Positions 22,282 to 32,448 of a stretch of 64,000 nt of DNA are shown in pieces. The stretch is from Diadema setosum (taxonomy: Eukaryota > Echinodermata > Echinoidea > Diadematoida > Diadematidae). The notes under the pieces were generated by a model. It was not told the origin of the DNA. It searched no databases and saw only the letters and a list, made by a program, of their open reading frames with translations. The stretch is from positions 26,738,336-26,802,335 of the forward strand of contig CM067065.1 of NCBI GenBank assembly GCA_033980235.1. Direction: 5' to 3'. A program made the position numbers and the translations under genes. Every line of letters begins with the position of its first letter. Position 1 is the first letter of the stretch.

Positions 22282-22964
22282 GTGACTCTGCACCTCAAAA
22301 CAAACAAACAGACGCCAGACATGAATTTTCAGTTAAGACCATATTCTGAAAGAGCAGACTTTAAGCTTTAAAATGATGTATAACTCAAATCAAATGGGCT
22401 CTCCTAACCTATCTAAATATTGGAAAGAAAGCACAAACTCAGGAAAAGTGTGAACTTAGGAAAGAGGCTCTGAAGTACAGTGTCTATTCAAGCGCTTCAC
22501 AAACCGTGCTGGCTGTGCTATGAATGGGACCGAAAACAGGAAGTAAACCACCAGAGTAACAACAATGAAGGGATTATAAGACTGAACTGAAATTACGCAT
22601 GCCTCATTAACACATTCAATCCATAATTAGAGCCAACTTTCAAAGAAGTAGCACTATTCTTTCAAAAGTTATCAGAGTTGAAAATGAAGAGTGTGGACAA
22701 AGTTTTTCAGAAATGAAAAAGGGATTCTAGAGACACATCTAATCACACTATTCTACCACAAATGTTCGAGATAAACTGCTAAAAAAAACACACTTTCCTG
22801 CCCGTTTTATGATACCAAATTTTTGCATAATGTAAAAGAAGACCCGCTCTTTCAGAAAATATGAAATAGTCAAGTTCGGCTAGGTTGACCCATTTCACTT
22901 ATTTTCAGTCCTCACGCAAAATCAGTGTGTGCGACTTTATGTTCGTTTTGAGGTGCACGGTCAC
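22282..22964. mobile_element. GTGACC-family MITE between two GTAATTCCGTTACC motifs
   Basis: 683 bp, from GTGACTCTGCACCTCAAAAC to GAGGTGCACGGTCAC. The target duplication is ATTT (22278-22281, 22965-22968). Its removal leaves two GTAATTCCGTTACC motifs about 20 bp apart, so it landed in a tandem pair of that motif. Confidence 0.92.
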
Positions 22965-23390
22965 ATTTGTGTAATTCCGTTACCACTGACTTTACAGGGA
23001 AAAAGCCTGCAGCTGGGAAAATGTGATTAAATATTAAAAAAACAATACAACTAAATTGAAGTTGACACAATCAAAGATGACATCAGACAACAACCTATAG
23101 TGTATGTGTTATAGATTTCAGAGAAACAACTCCCAAAGTCAGAGGTGAAGTTGTGACTCAATTTTCTGGTAGCTCCGTTACCATCGCACATCACAGACCT
23201 CCTTTGTAACCAACCAAGTGAGAACATTTAACAAATTTGTATTTATGGTGACAGTGTGAGTACATCTGCATCTTTTAAATGTATCAGGAGAAGGCAAAGT
23301 AATCAATCCAGTATACAGGGTAAAAGAATATGAGCCAAAATTCTCTGATTTGTAATTCCGTTACCGCGGAATTGCCCAAATAAGGACTAT

Positions 23391-23850
23391 CATGACTCAC
23401 ACTGGAAAATATTTTCCCATTACGATGTGTGTTAAAATTCAAAATTCAAAGAACAAATATGATATAGCTGGGAGAAATGAGGTGTTTGATCTTCGGGGAC
23501 CAGAAAAAGTGAGGTATCCCCTTTCATCCATCGAATTCCCAAAGGCAGTTCTTCAAATCAAACTCTGTCCAAGGGTTTGCTAAACCAGATTAGGAGTTCT
23601 TTTCACTCAAAAAATCGCATGGTATCTGTACAGGCACCTAACGAAACATAGTCCCTTCAAATTTCATTAAAAAACCTTCCATCTTCCAATCAAAATGCAG
23701 TTTATAGAAGAAACCATGTTCAATGTCGGCAGCTATTCATATTTTTTTTCTTTGCCAAAGTGTATATCTGGTTTTGAATTATTTCTTTTCTTCATTATTC
23801 TAGTATCTGGTACAATTTTGTGAAACGGTCAAGGATTTTTGATTAACATA
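23391..23850 (-). mobile_element. YAGGGCTCACACC element, diverged copy
   Basis: Reverse complement of the family at 3476-3959. It starts CATGACTCACACTGG, then GATGTGTGTTAAAATTC, and has the CTTCCATCTTCCAATC and GGTACAATTTTGTGAA blocks. It is much older than the 3.5-6.2 kb copies and is shared with the duplicate at 35026. Confidence 0.7.
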
Positions 23851-24219
23851 TCGACGCACATACAAGGACGCCCTCTTGCAATCGTACTACACGATCCACT
23901 GCCATCCAGGTTCAATGCAATAGTTCAAAGTTCAAGCGGGATTCCCCACGCCTCCCGCACAACCCATCGACAGTCCTACCGTGCATAAACAAGCACATTG
24001 TATAGCAATAATAGTAGCTACGGTACAGGGACATGACACAAAATATACGATACTGCCAATATCTGTTATGTGTCACCTTTAATCTCACTGAATCTCCGCA
24101 ATGATTCAAAGTCAAAGTAGGCCTACAAGAAATAAAATACATTTGTAAAAAGAATTATTATCAAATCCACTAAATTATGGATTTATTGATAGCATTATCA
24201 TTATTACTACTACTTTTTA

Positions 24220-24225
24220 TTACAC

Positions 24226-24268
<43 letters not shown>
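24220..24268. repeat. (TA)n microsatellite
   Basis: TA run in part X. In the duplicate the same place holds a GAAGAG MITE between two TA runs. Confidence 0.9.
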
Positions 24269-24269
<1 letters not shown>

Positions 24270-24841
24270 CAAGTGGTGGCTTGATCATAACAGGTGCCAT
24301 CCTCTGTTTTTTTCTTTTCACACAGGCAAAAAAGATGACGTTATTCCTTCTTTTATCTGACGATTTTGTTTCGCTGTATTTCTTCAAGCCCGAGCATCTC
24401 CTCTCAATGTTGGTAATGACTAAGCTTGTACACTAAAATCAGCAATTCATAGAAGGACAGAGTCATTTTCACTGGCTTCATGATACCGACTTCACATGAC
24501 ACCCAACGTCCATGCACTATTCCTGTTAGTTATCAAAATTTATCAGTCCGTGCAGCCCTGTTGCATTCACCATGGGCCGAGCATGGTTTAACTAAAAGAC
24601 ATGGAATGTAGGCCCCTATTTCAGTTTTCTTAGCCTACATTAATTATTCATTCATCGTTTCAAACATAAACGAAATTGGGAAATTTCCTCGTGTACATAG
24701 GCCCTACATGTAATACAATCTTACGTATTGACTCTGTTGGGACATATACACTATTCAGTGATTTACAGTTTACTCACAAAGAAATCTGATTCAGTCCCCG
24801 TTCACAATTCTCAGGGAAAATTCCATAAAGATTACACTATA

Positions 24842-25420
24842 AGTGTAGTGTCTTGACTGACAGCCAGACCAGACTAGGCTGGCGACCACAAGTAATTAGA
24901 TGAACTAATGAAGCACGCTCAAGCAAGATCAGGTAGTCCAGGCTGACCGTCTTAGATGACCACTGGATAATTGGTATATATAAGATCATATATGTCGATC
25001 CATAGTTTGTATACAATGTCCATCAACTATACCCACCTGTAAATAGGTTGTACAATACCAGCCAGAAGACAGTTGGCTGCCAGACATCAATAAAGTTAGA
25101 GCCACTGACTGCAAACCTGCTCTGTGTGCATATGAAGAGTTTGTTTGCAAAAACCGATAAGTCCATTTTTGAAGATTTTGAGTTACGGTCTCTGTTATAA
25201 AGTCCAAAATAATACCTTTTAAATGATATATTGGTCACTACATATAAAGGTAAATTTTTGAAGTTATGGTCAAAAGAAGCAAAAATTTTCTTATTTTTCT
25301 CTTTATTTTTCTTGACCTTTAATCGCAAATATCTCCATTTCCCAAATATGGACTTATCTGTTTTTGCAAACAATCTCGTCATTATAGTCATTCTTCGTAG
25401 GAGAGAAGAATACTACAATA
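24842..25420. mobile_element. 579-bp insertion defined against the duplicate, with nested MITE
   Basis: The paralogous empty site reads CACTATA|GGTTGCATGG at about 36695. The inserted block starts AGTGTAGTGTCTTG and ends AGTATTC-type complement (ACTACAATA), a weak inverted repeat. A GAAGAG foldback lies inside at 25134-25380. Family unknown. Confidence 0.7.
25134..25380. mobile_element. GAAGAG-family foldback MITE
   Basis: 247 bp, from GAAGAGTTTGTTTGCAAAAA to the decayed right end GCAAACAATCTCGTC. Flanks ATAT and ATTA suggest a mutated 4-bp duplication. Opposite orientation to the copy at 9031. Confidence 0.88.
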
Positions 25421-25887
25421 GGTTGCATGATAAACTTACCTTCTGCATCGAAGCCACAGAACCCAGAACAGCAATCACATTGTTATGTGTGCACAAAGGG
25501 TGCAGTATCCCCGGGGCGTAGTATTTTACCAGTAACCGGTACTGCCGGTACGCGGTACAGTTATGTTATCAATAGTATCTCCTGCCCATACAGACAGTCT
25601 GAGAATAGGACAATCTATATAAAACAGAGTGACCATACGATTTGATGGCAATATCCGTCAAGTCGGGTTTGTCTACGAAATACATAGTCACGCATTTCAC
25701 TCGGGAAGCGACAATAGTCGACCAATGCAACGCGAGGAGACAGTGTGATGGATTAACTCTGAGTGTAGAGGGCGATACGCCCGAGAACCACGAAAGCCAA
25801 AATTCTACAATTGGTATAAAATCGTGCATTGTACTAATACTAATTATAATTATTCACTTAATGTGAGTGGGCAAAATCGGGCAGAGG

Positions 25888-25914
25888 CGTTTGTTCTTCT
25901 TCTTCTTCTTCTCA
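25888..25914 (+). repeat. (TTC)n run
   Basis: About seven TTC units; the duplicate at 37169-37206 has about twelve, so the run has changed length since duplication. Confidence 0.85.
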
Positions 25915-26344
25915 GGCTGAAAAGCTTTGTCACATATTTTCAACTACATTTTAATTCCTACTGACTGCCTATTAACTGTTGTGACCAGGAAGTGATTATT
26001 TCTTCCAAGAGACAGGGAACATCTGTGTCCTTTTCATGTCGCTCGTTAATAAAAATTGTATCAGTTTTCGTATTTGCGTAATCAGACTGTCCTTCTAGAC
26101 CTCATAAGATTGGTATCGAGTGTGTATAAATGTCACCTTCTTATACCGATACTCATCTTTTACCGCATTCCATCAATAACATTGAAATAGAGATTGTAAT
26201 TTGTCATCACCGACAAATTAAGGTGATCCGATTTTTTTTTTTTATCAATGATTCGAGTCCTGATCGCAATAGGCATGACCATACAAGTTTCATCTGTGTT
26301 TAGAGACATTGGCCGTGTTATGTTTGGATTCTCATTTAGCAAAG

Positions 26345-27481
26345 GGAGTCATATCTGCCATGTTTGGTACCAAATTCTGTATACACTATAACGAAGAAAC
26401 AGCAACAAGTACATATGACCTTTGACCCACCTTTGCACTCCCAAGATTGCATCTGATGAAATAGTGGTTATTTTGTGAAATGATTCTCGCGACATCGTCT
26501 ATACGTGTGAAAAATATGGGATAGATAGGACAGGTATTCACCAAGATACAAGATGAAACATTTATGACCTTTGACCCTAATTTACATACCCAAGATGTTG
26601 TCCGATCTAGTAGTTGTTATTTTATGAAATAATGTACCTGACATGAACTAAACATGTGCAAAATATGGGGGTGATAGGGGCTGTTTTTTCTTGAGTTATT
26701 GCAAAGAAAGTTGCAGAAAAAAAAGAAATATCTCAATACATAGAAGATAAGCTTTAATTTCAACCAAGTTTTTTATCGTGATCCCGACATTGTATGAAAA
26801 AACGAAGGGCAATTTGACGATAGCGCAAAGTCTCAGCTACAACGTATTAAAATCTGGGGGAAATTCACGAAGGGTAAGTGAGCTAGTGCTCGATAAAGAC
26901 AACCATGTCAATTTTCACATTAAAAAAAATTCCCTCCCATAGAGATAACACGTCATCACGAAGATACAAAAAGAAGTACAGCTTGTACATATGACCTTTG
27001 ACCTCAATTTGCACAGACAAGATGACATCTGAGTAAAATGTAGTTATTTTGTGAAATGACCCTTGTAACATGGTCTTTGCTCGTGCAAAATATGGGAAAG
27101 ATAGGACATGTATTCACTAAGATACATGATGAAACACTTATGACCTTTGACCCTAATTTACATACCCAAGATGGAGTCCAATCAAGTAGTTGTTATCTTA
27201 TGAAATAATTTACGTGACATGAACTAAACATGTGCAAAATATGGAAGTGATAGAGGCCGCTTTTCTTGAGTTATTGCATAGAAAGTTGCAGAAAGAAAGT
27301 AATATCTCAATACATCGAAGATAAGCCTGAATTTCAACAAAAAAAAAAAAAAAATTGACGTGATTCCGACATCTTATGAAAAAACGAAGGGCACACTAAC
27401 GGTAGCGTAAAGTCTCAGCTACAACATATTAAAATCTGGGAGAAATTTACCGAAGGGTAAGTGAGCTAGTGCTCGATAAAT
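26345..27481 (+). repeat. Tandem repeat, about 575 bp x 2 (third partial unit at 32212-32420)
   Basis: Units share GTACATATGACCTTTGACC (26409 and 26984), ACCCAAGATG, TGCAAAATATGG, CTTGAGTTATTGCA and AAGTGAGCTAGTGCTCGATAAA. The third unit resumes at 32212 beyond the 4.73-kb insertion. Degenerate TGACCTTTGACC words recur within each unit. Confidence 0.85.
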
Positions 27482-27711
27482 GAAGAGCTTGCTTCCAAAA
27501 GGCGCTAAATCCAATTTTTATCGAACTCCATCTTTCGCATGATTCGAACAGATCTTTGTCATGTGCATATAAGGCACTAAAAATTTTATCAAAATTGTTT
27601 GAGGAAATATGAAAAAATCAAACACGAAATTCACGCTTTCAACCAAAAGGCGCTAAATCCATTTTTGCTTTCAACCAAAAGGCGCTATATCCAATTTCTC
27701 TATTCCGGTCT

Positions 27712-27757
27712 CTGATTGGTCAAAGCACGCCAGCTAGGGGTGCTCTGACCAATGAGA
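27712..27757. promoter_or_regulatory. Paired CCAAT boxes forming an inverted repeat
   Basis: CTGATTGGTCAAAGCAC (27713-27729) and GTGCTCTGACCAATGAG (27741-27757) are inverted copies with two mismatches. Each carries a CCAAT box, as in NF-Y binding sites. They lie 150-190 bases upstream of the ATG at 27903, a sensible place for a promoter of the 4.73-kb element. Confidence 0.4.
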
Positions 27758-27902
27758 ACATGCAACACGTACTATTACATGCAGCGATACTGCACTACAT
27801 AGTTCAATGGCAATTCTTCACGGTCATGGATCACTACCACTGTTGTCTGTAGTGCTGTACAGACGCATGGCTATCAGTCGAAAGTACATGACAGTTTGAC
27901 AA

Positions 27903-28013
27903 TGGATGAAAGACCCAAGACTGCCGGTGATCTAAAAAGTGGTAGGAAAAGTGGAAAAATGAAGCAGTGTTGAAGAAATGCAAGGCTAAGCAGTAAAAAT
28001 ACAGCTGTGAAAG
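27903..28013 (+). CDS. Putative first exon of a spliced gene in the 4.73-kb element
   Basis: An ATG at 27903 opens a lysine-rich peptide (M-D-E-R-P-K-T-A-G-D-L-K-S-G-R-K-S-G-K-M) that meets a stop at 27970. The region then runs to a consensus donor AAG|GTGAGT (28014). The next good acceptor, TTCTTCTCCCAATTCAG, ends at 30121. The stop means that either this exon is broken or the frame differs from the real one. Lysine-rich starts occur in some hAT-type transposases, but this is far too little to assign a family. Confidence 0.3.
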
Positions 28014-28519
28014 GTGAGTTTACTTATCTGTACGACGCCCAGATTAAGTCAGTCCCATATGTGCATCTTGGTGTTGGGACTGAGATGGGCATCATACCCC
28101 ACTTTGAACATGTTGAGTTGATTTATGAGCAACATAGAATGTCAAATTTGGGTTTTATTACAAATTTTATAATTAATCATTCACTGGGATCAATAATTTG
28201 CTGGGGAAAATTGTGAATTGGGCCCCACCATGCACCGGCGGCACCACAAACAGGGCTCGTCGTGCATCAATGTAAATTATGTGTGTTACGTGTTGCACTG
28301 TTGGCTACCAGCTAATAAATGTTTACCTGCTGTACAAGGCTGTAGTGTAGAGGTCTAACGTTAGAGCTCTATCAAATGTTAGTACTATATACTACTAGTA
28401 ATGTGTTTTAGTAAATTAAACCTTTTGATCTACGGGTTCTGCTCGAAAGCTTAGCAAGGTAAATTTACGGTACCCGGTAGTATTTTTACTAGGCCTACTT
28501 CTCCTAGTAGCTACTACCA

Positions 28520-28760
28520 GGTATTAATAGGGTGGACTTACAGCAACAGGGCTGCGTGAGTATAAACAGGGTAAATTTACCGGTACTTTTCGGCGATGCA
28601 ATACCAAGCAAGGTACTACTAACGTATAGGGTGGACTTACAGCAACAGGGCTGCGTGTGTATAAACAGGGTACTTTTCGGCGATGCAATACTAAGCAAGG
28701 TAAATTACTACTAACGTTACTGACATAGGGTGAACTTACAGCAACAGGGCTGCGTGTGTA
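28520..28760 (+). repeat. Tandem repeat, about 105 bp x 2.3
   Basis: Units carry GGGTGGACTTACAGCAACAG, GGCTGCGTG, TATAAACAGGGTA, TTTTCGGCGATGCAATAC and AAGCAAGGTA. Copies begin near 28530, 28629 and 28728, the last shorter. Confidence 0.85.
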
Positions 28761-28764
28761 TAAA

Positions 28765-29600
28765 CAGGCGAGCCGCTGTGAACCAATACTGACATGCAGT
28801 GGTGGGGCCTATTTAACAAGTATGCCGTTAGTTACTAGGCCCGGTAGCGTAGGGTTGTATACCTATGCCATGGTAAGAATAATCAAGGGTCATGAGGAAG
28901 TGTTTCCAATTCAAAGAATAGAATGAAGGGCAAAATCGTGAAATCAGCCCTTAAGCAGTGTGCGTGCACTCGTGCATTCAGCAATTAAGCAAGGTTAGGT
29001 TAGGGTTAGGGTTTAAGGTTAGATTAGGGTTGTACTTATAGTTGAATTTGCTGTTGAATTAGTTGAGGGACATTAGGGAGTCTTTCCAAGAATAAAACAT
29101 GAAGACCAAAGGAAGAAAAAAAAAAGGGAGAAAGGGAGGACTATGCTGTGGAAATCGGCCCCGCCTCTATATCAATTGCTCGTAAACACCGTTTGGTGGG
29201 GCCGCATTCACAAGTATTATACTGTGGAAGAAAGCCCCAACGCTGTGCTTATGTACCGATGAACGCCACACGGTGGGGCTGAATTCACAAGTATAAACAG
29301 GCGAGCCGCTATAGTATTAGTACTGACACGCAGTGGTGGGGCCTACTTCACGAGTATGCCAAATGAAGTGTATTGCTACATTGTATGCAGTGGAAACTGG
29401 TCCTGTTGCTGTATCAATCATGCATATTAGAGTGTTGTTTGGTGGGGCCACATTCCTCAGTATTAGCCCTGTATTGTGCAAGAAAGCACCATATTGAACA
29501 CCACATGGTGGGGATGTAACAGGCAAGCTGCCGTATTAGTTAGTACTGATGATAGAGAGACAGTGGTGGGGTCCATTTCACAAGTATGTCACTAATTATC
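28765..29600 (+). repeat. Imperfect repeats around GTGGTGGGGCC
   Basis: Three stretches (about 28765, 29300 and 29520) share AACAGGCRAGC, TACTGAC and CAGTGGTGGGGCC followed by CAAGTATG. Further GGTGGGGC words lie between them. Origin unknown; all are within the 4.73-kb element. Confidence 0.6.
28991..29030 (+). repeat. Short interstitial telomere-like repeat
   Basis: GGTTAGGTTAGGGTTAGGG is followed by two more degenerate units. TTAGGG is the usual metazoan telomere repeat. The patch is too short to mean a fusion site. Confidence 0.6.
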
Positions 29601-30122
29601 TGTTGAAGGAACTGTAATCAATAAATGAAGTTACCTTGACTCATTTTCTCGGTTAAGTTTTCTGTAGATCTACAGCGTGTAACTATTCAAGTCAGTCTAT
29701 ACAGTACTGCTTATGCTGTGTTGCAATGGTAATGACCTGGTTACCTACTTTTCTAACTGTTCGAGTTGGTCTATGCAGCACGGGTGCATTGCCCTGGTAA
29801 TGATAGAATTACAATAGATAGAGCCTGTCTAATATTCACTGATGGATCTTATAATCCTGATATGATTGCATTAGTGTTTTTTTTTTATGGTTGTATTAAA
29901 CATTAAAAAATTATGTTAAAAAATCTGTAAATCAAACTAGTCCCTTTCTTTTTGGTCTTTTAGTAGAGTAAGTGTTGCTCCAAATCACTATGGCTGTCAG
30001 CTATTGAGAAATGTATCAAAATTGGAAGTTTGAGGTTGTGTTTGCTACTCCTGGACAGATATTCTAAGCCATTAGTATTAATTACTTTTGATTGAATTCT
30101 CTTATTCTTCTCCCAATTCAGG

Positions 30123-30500
30123 TTAATGGCAAATCATCCTTGGAAGTCATACAACCTACAGCATATCTGCAAGCAGCAAGTGTCACTGAGCTGGCAAGAC
30201 ACCCAACGACCTGCCCAACTCGTTGTCACGCCCAATACATCTGTCCCCCCAGGAGCAAACCTCCCAAGGAGGGAGTGGGTGTCATTAAATCGGATTCGAA
30301 CCTGAGTTCGGCGTTTCAATGCAGCCATGCATCGGTGGGGGCTACGCCAGTCAGCAGCTTGCCAGTGTGGTGCACCAGAACAGACTGCTCAACACATCTT
30401 GAGTGAGTGCCCTGATCTCCGCCCTCCTGACAACATGGAGCTGACAGACCCTACTCCTGAGACTGTAACTTGGCTACAACAACTGAGGGACGTTATTTAG
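30123..30500 (+). pseudogene. C-terminal end of a non-LTR retrotransposon polyprotein
   Basis: From about 30255 the frame reads L-P-R-R-E-W-V-S-L-N-R-I-R-T, stop (TGA at 30301), then R-R-F-N-A-A-M-H-R-W-G-L, and the cysteine motif C-Q-C-G-A-P-E-Q-T with H-I-L-S-E-C-P. It ends W-L-Q-Q-L-R-D-V-I at a TAG (30498-30500). This is the zinc-knuckle tail common to Jockey/RTE-type LINE ORF2 proteins. The rest of the LINE is absent, as usual for a 5'-truncated insertion. The following CATACGCAAGAAGAAGAAG is a typical 3' tail. It starts directly after a good splice acceptor, so the LINE may have landed in an exon, or the acceptor is chance. Confidence 0.78.
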
Positions 30501-30513
30501 CTACCACTGCCTC

Positions 30514-30536
30514 ATACGCAAGAAGAAGAAGAAGCG
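30514..30536 (+). other. LINE 3' tail (AAG)n
   Basis: TACGCAAGAAGAAGAAGAAG closes the LINE relic; short AAG repeats are usual at the ends of such elements. Confidence 0.6.
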
Positions 30537-30540
30537 CACA

Positions 30541-31060
30541 TCGATGACATTTACCATGCCTTATACCAGGAGGGTGACAGGATGCATTCATAGCAGTACA
30601 TGAAAGGCCAAGATTTCTTAAGTGAATCAGAGGATTGCGAGAAATCACAGAGCTTATCGTTCATATCTGAGCTCATGCGTACTGAACCAGACAACGGAAC
30701 CATCACAGTGGTCTTAATCTCATTGAATGCTGAATCAAGCTTTCTTGAGTACGCCGGTAGGTGAAATGTACTTCGAGTAGCTATGTGTTTTTGACATCAT
30801 TGAACATAAGCTGAGAGGAGGAGAAAACATCCCTGGACAACAACATCAAGGTGATATTGCTTGCATTGAGGCAGTGGACAGGAATTGGGCGAGGGACTAA
30901 CCAAGTGGCCAGTGCTTTGAATGACTTCCTTGATATTGAATACAGTGGACATCTCAGGCAATGAGGATGAAGCAACAGTGGCCACCAATGATGAACGGAA
31001 CTCTGACTTGAGCTTATGGCAAGACATTATGATTCCTAGGGCAGGCACTTTAACTAGTTG
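30541..31060 (+). pseudogene. Possible degenerate coding remnants, unrecognised
   Basis: After the LINE tail, one frame stays open with a single stop for about 70 codons (starting I-D-D-I-Y-H-A-L-Y-Q-E-G near 30544). A second stretch with L-D-N-N-I-K-V-I-L-L-A-L-R-Q-W-T-G-I-G lies near 30832-30960. Amino-acid composition looks protein-like, not repeat-like. These could be exons of the broken gene of the 4.73-kb element. No family recognised. Confidence 0.3.
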
Positions 31061-31741
31061 AGATATTCTGCCATGGACTTGATGGTATGCATTTCATGCG
31101 GTAAACCTCCTGTTTTGGCTGTAAATGACTCAATTTTTACTTTTGAGAAATGAACATGGTAAGAAGACAAAAAAAAAGACAATGTGATTCACAACACAGA
31201 TGCCTAGATGTAGGCATTATTGCTGTTGACTTATGTATAAACAAAGAGTTTTGTCCACAGATGTGCTTTCATGTGCATCTGATGCCTTCTTAATAAGTAC
31301 TGCAGTTTTAGCAAATTGACATTTTTTTTTAAACAGATGTTTGGTTAGTCCAAATCAAAAAGCTTCCAGCAAAGCCTTGCGATGCTTTCTTAGTATTAAT
31401 AGGTAAAGCATACAACGTGAGGGCTTATCATAGTGATTTGTTTTCATGTCTGTTGCAGTCAGATTTCTGCATGACAACCTGTATTTTATTTTCACCTGAA
31501 GTAAATACTAGATCAGTCAACATTTCACAATCTCTGCAAGTCCTCACTTTCCTTGAGTCACTGTACCTTCTGTATAGACTTCATGATATTCAAGTCAAAG
31601 TGTCATTAGGAGATCAAAGTATTTTATTTGTTGTTGTTGCTGCTGCAGTTGTATTTTGCATGTGTGGAATGTTTAATGAATAGGTGTACAGTATGCTGCT
31701 ATTATGAGTAAAATTAAAAGCAGCATGCTGGGAAAGATTTC

Positions 31742-31855
31742 ACATTTTGATGTGTGTGTGTTTTGGTGCATTTGTATGTGTATGTGGGTGTGTGTTTGGG
31801 TGTGTGTGTGTGTGTGTAGGTGTGTGGGTGTGTGTGTGTGTGTGGGTATGTGTGG
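31742..31855 (+). repeat. (TG)n-rich microsatellite
   Basis: Interrupted TG/TGGG runs; the ORF of C, V, W and G residues here is an artefact. Confidence 0.9.
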
Positions 31856-32448
31856 CTACTGTGATGTAAATTTATGCAGTTCTGTAGTATTTACCTGGAT
31901 TGCACATTAATGACATTCCCTAATACCAATGTTATTGAACAACTCAAAAATATTTCTTCCAAAAGGCGCTAAATCCATGATTTCTTCCAAAAGGCGCTAA
32001 ATCCAAAAAATTTGAAATATAAAAATTCATAAAAAATAAATGGTGTGTGCAGGATTTTTTTAATGTGCATTTTTATTACCTACTGTGATGGCTCTTCCAC
32101 TAGGAGCATAGAGCTAATGAATAAACAAGCTGTAATATGTGTAATTAAAAAACATCAATTTACTCGAAAGTAGCCGGAATGGATTTAGCGCCTTTTGGTT
32201 GCAAGCTCTTCAAATATAGTCATGTCAATTTTCATTTCCAGAAAAACTGCACTCCCATAGAGATAACACGTAAACTGGTCAAATTTGACAGGATTACTTT
32301 CAATCCATGTTTACGAGTTGATACCGTTATCCAATCAAAATTTTGTAAATTTATATTTGAAATAACATTAAATAAGCTACAACATACTGAAATCTAGGTG
32401 AAAATTGACAAAGGACTACTGAGATACGCTCGAATGAACTTGATATTT

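Larger units (their letters stand above)
19047..23365. repeat. Dispersed motif GTAATTCCGTTACC block
   Basis: The 14-bp word occurs at 19047 (one change), 19201 and 19217 (complement), 21922, 22264, 22971, 23169 (one or two changes) and 23352. Two more lie at 34807 and 34987 in the duplicated copy of the right end. Sites sit at both ends of a 4.3-kb block, with a motif-free middle that holds two minus-strand ORFs. Two of the three left sites are inverted relative to the right ones. This layout resembles subterminal repeats around a transposon gene, but I could not find matching terminal inverted repeats. Confidence 0.65.
23111..26189. repeat. Segmental duplication, part X of unit 1
   Basis: It is nearly collinear with 34756-37483, sharing the start TCAGAGAAACAACTCCCAAA, the GTAATTCCGTTACC pair, a YAGGGCTCACACC element, an AT microsatellite, a small ORF of 74 codons (25642-25866 and 36919-37143) and a TTC run. 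Differences include a 579-bp insertion at 24842-25420 here and a GAAGAG MITE at 35881 in the other unit. No gene is recognised; the 74-codon ORF is open in both copies but has no known domain. Confidence 0.88.
27482..32211 (+). mobile_element. 4,730-bp terminal-inverted-repeat DNA element
   Basis: The left end GAAGAGCTTGCTTCCAAAAG (then GCGCTAAATCC) and the right end GGATTTAGCGCCTTTTGG (then TTGCAAGCTCTTC) are inverted copies of about 31 bp. The target duplication is AAAT (27478-27481, 32212-32215). The uninterrupted tandem unit at about 26880-26910 provides the empty site. Extra copies of CCAAAAGGCGCTAAATCC lie just inside both ends (27640-27695, 31962-32005), like subterminal repeats. The ends match the GAAGAG foldback MITEs at about 25 of 32 positions and the target length is the same. 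No recognisable transposase is visible. A short ATG ORF with a strong splice donor near the left end and a good acceptor at 30121 suggest a spliced, now broken, gene. Confidence 0.8.

Noticed and set aside
25427..25866. Paired small ORFs present in both duplication units
   Set aside because: Present in both because of the duplication; no domain, and the antisense frame is equally open.
30290..30312. GGATTCGAACCTG looks like a tRNA B box (antisense)
   Set aside because: It lies in the LINE coding relic (codons for N-R-I-R-T); there is no A box or cloverleaf around it.
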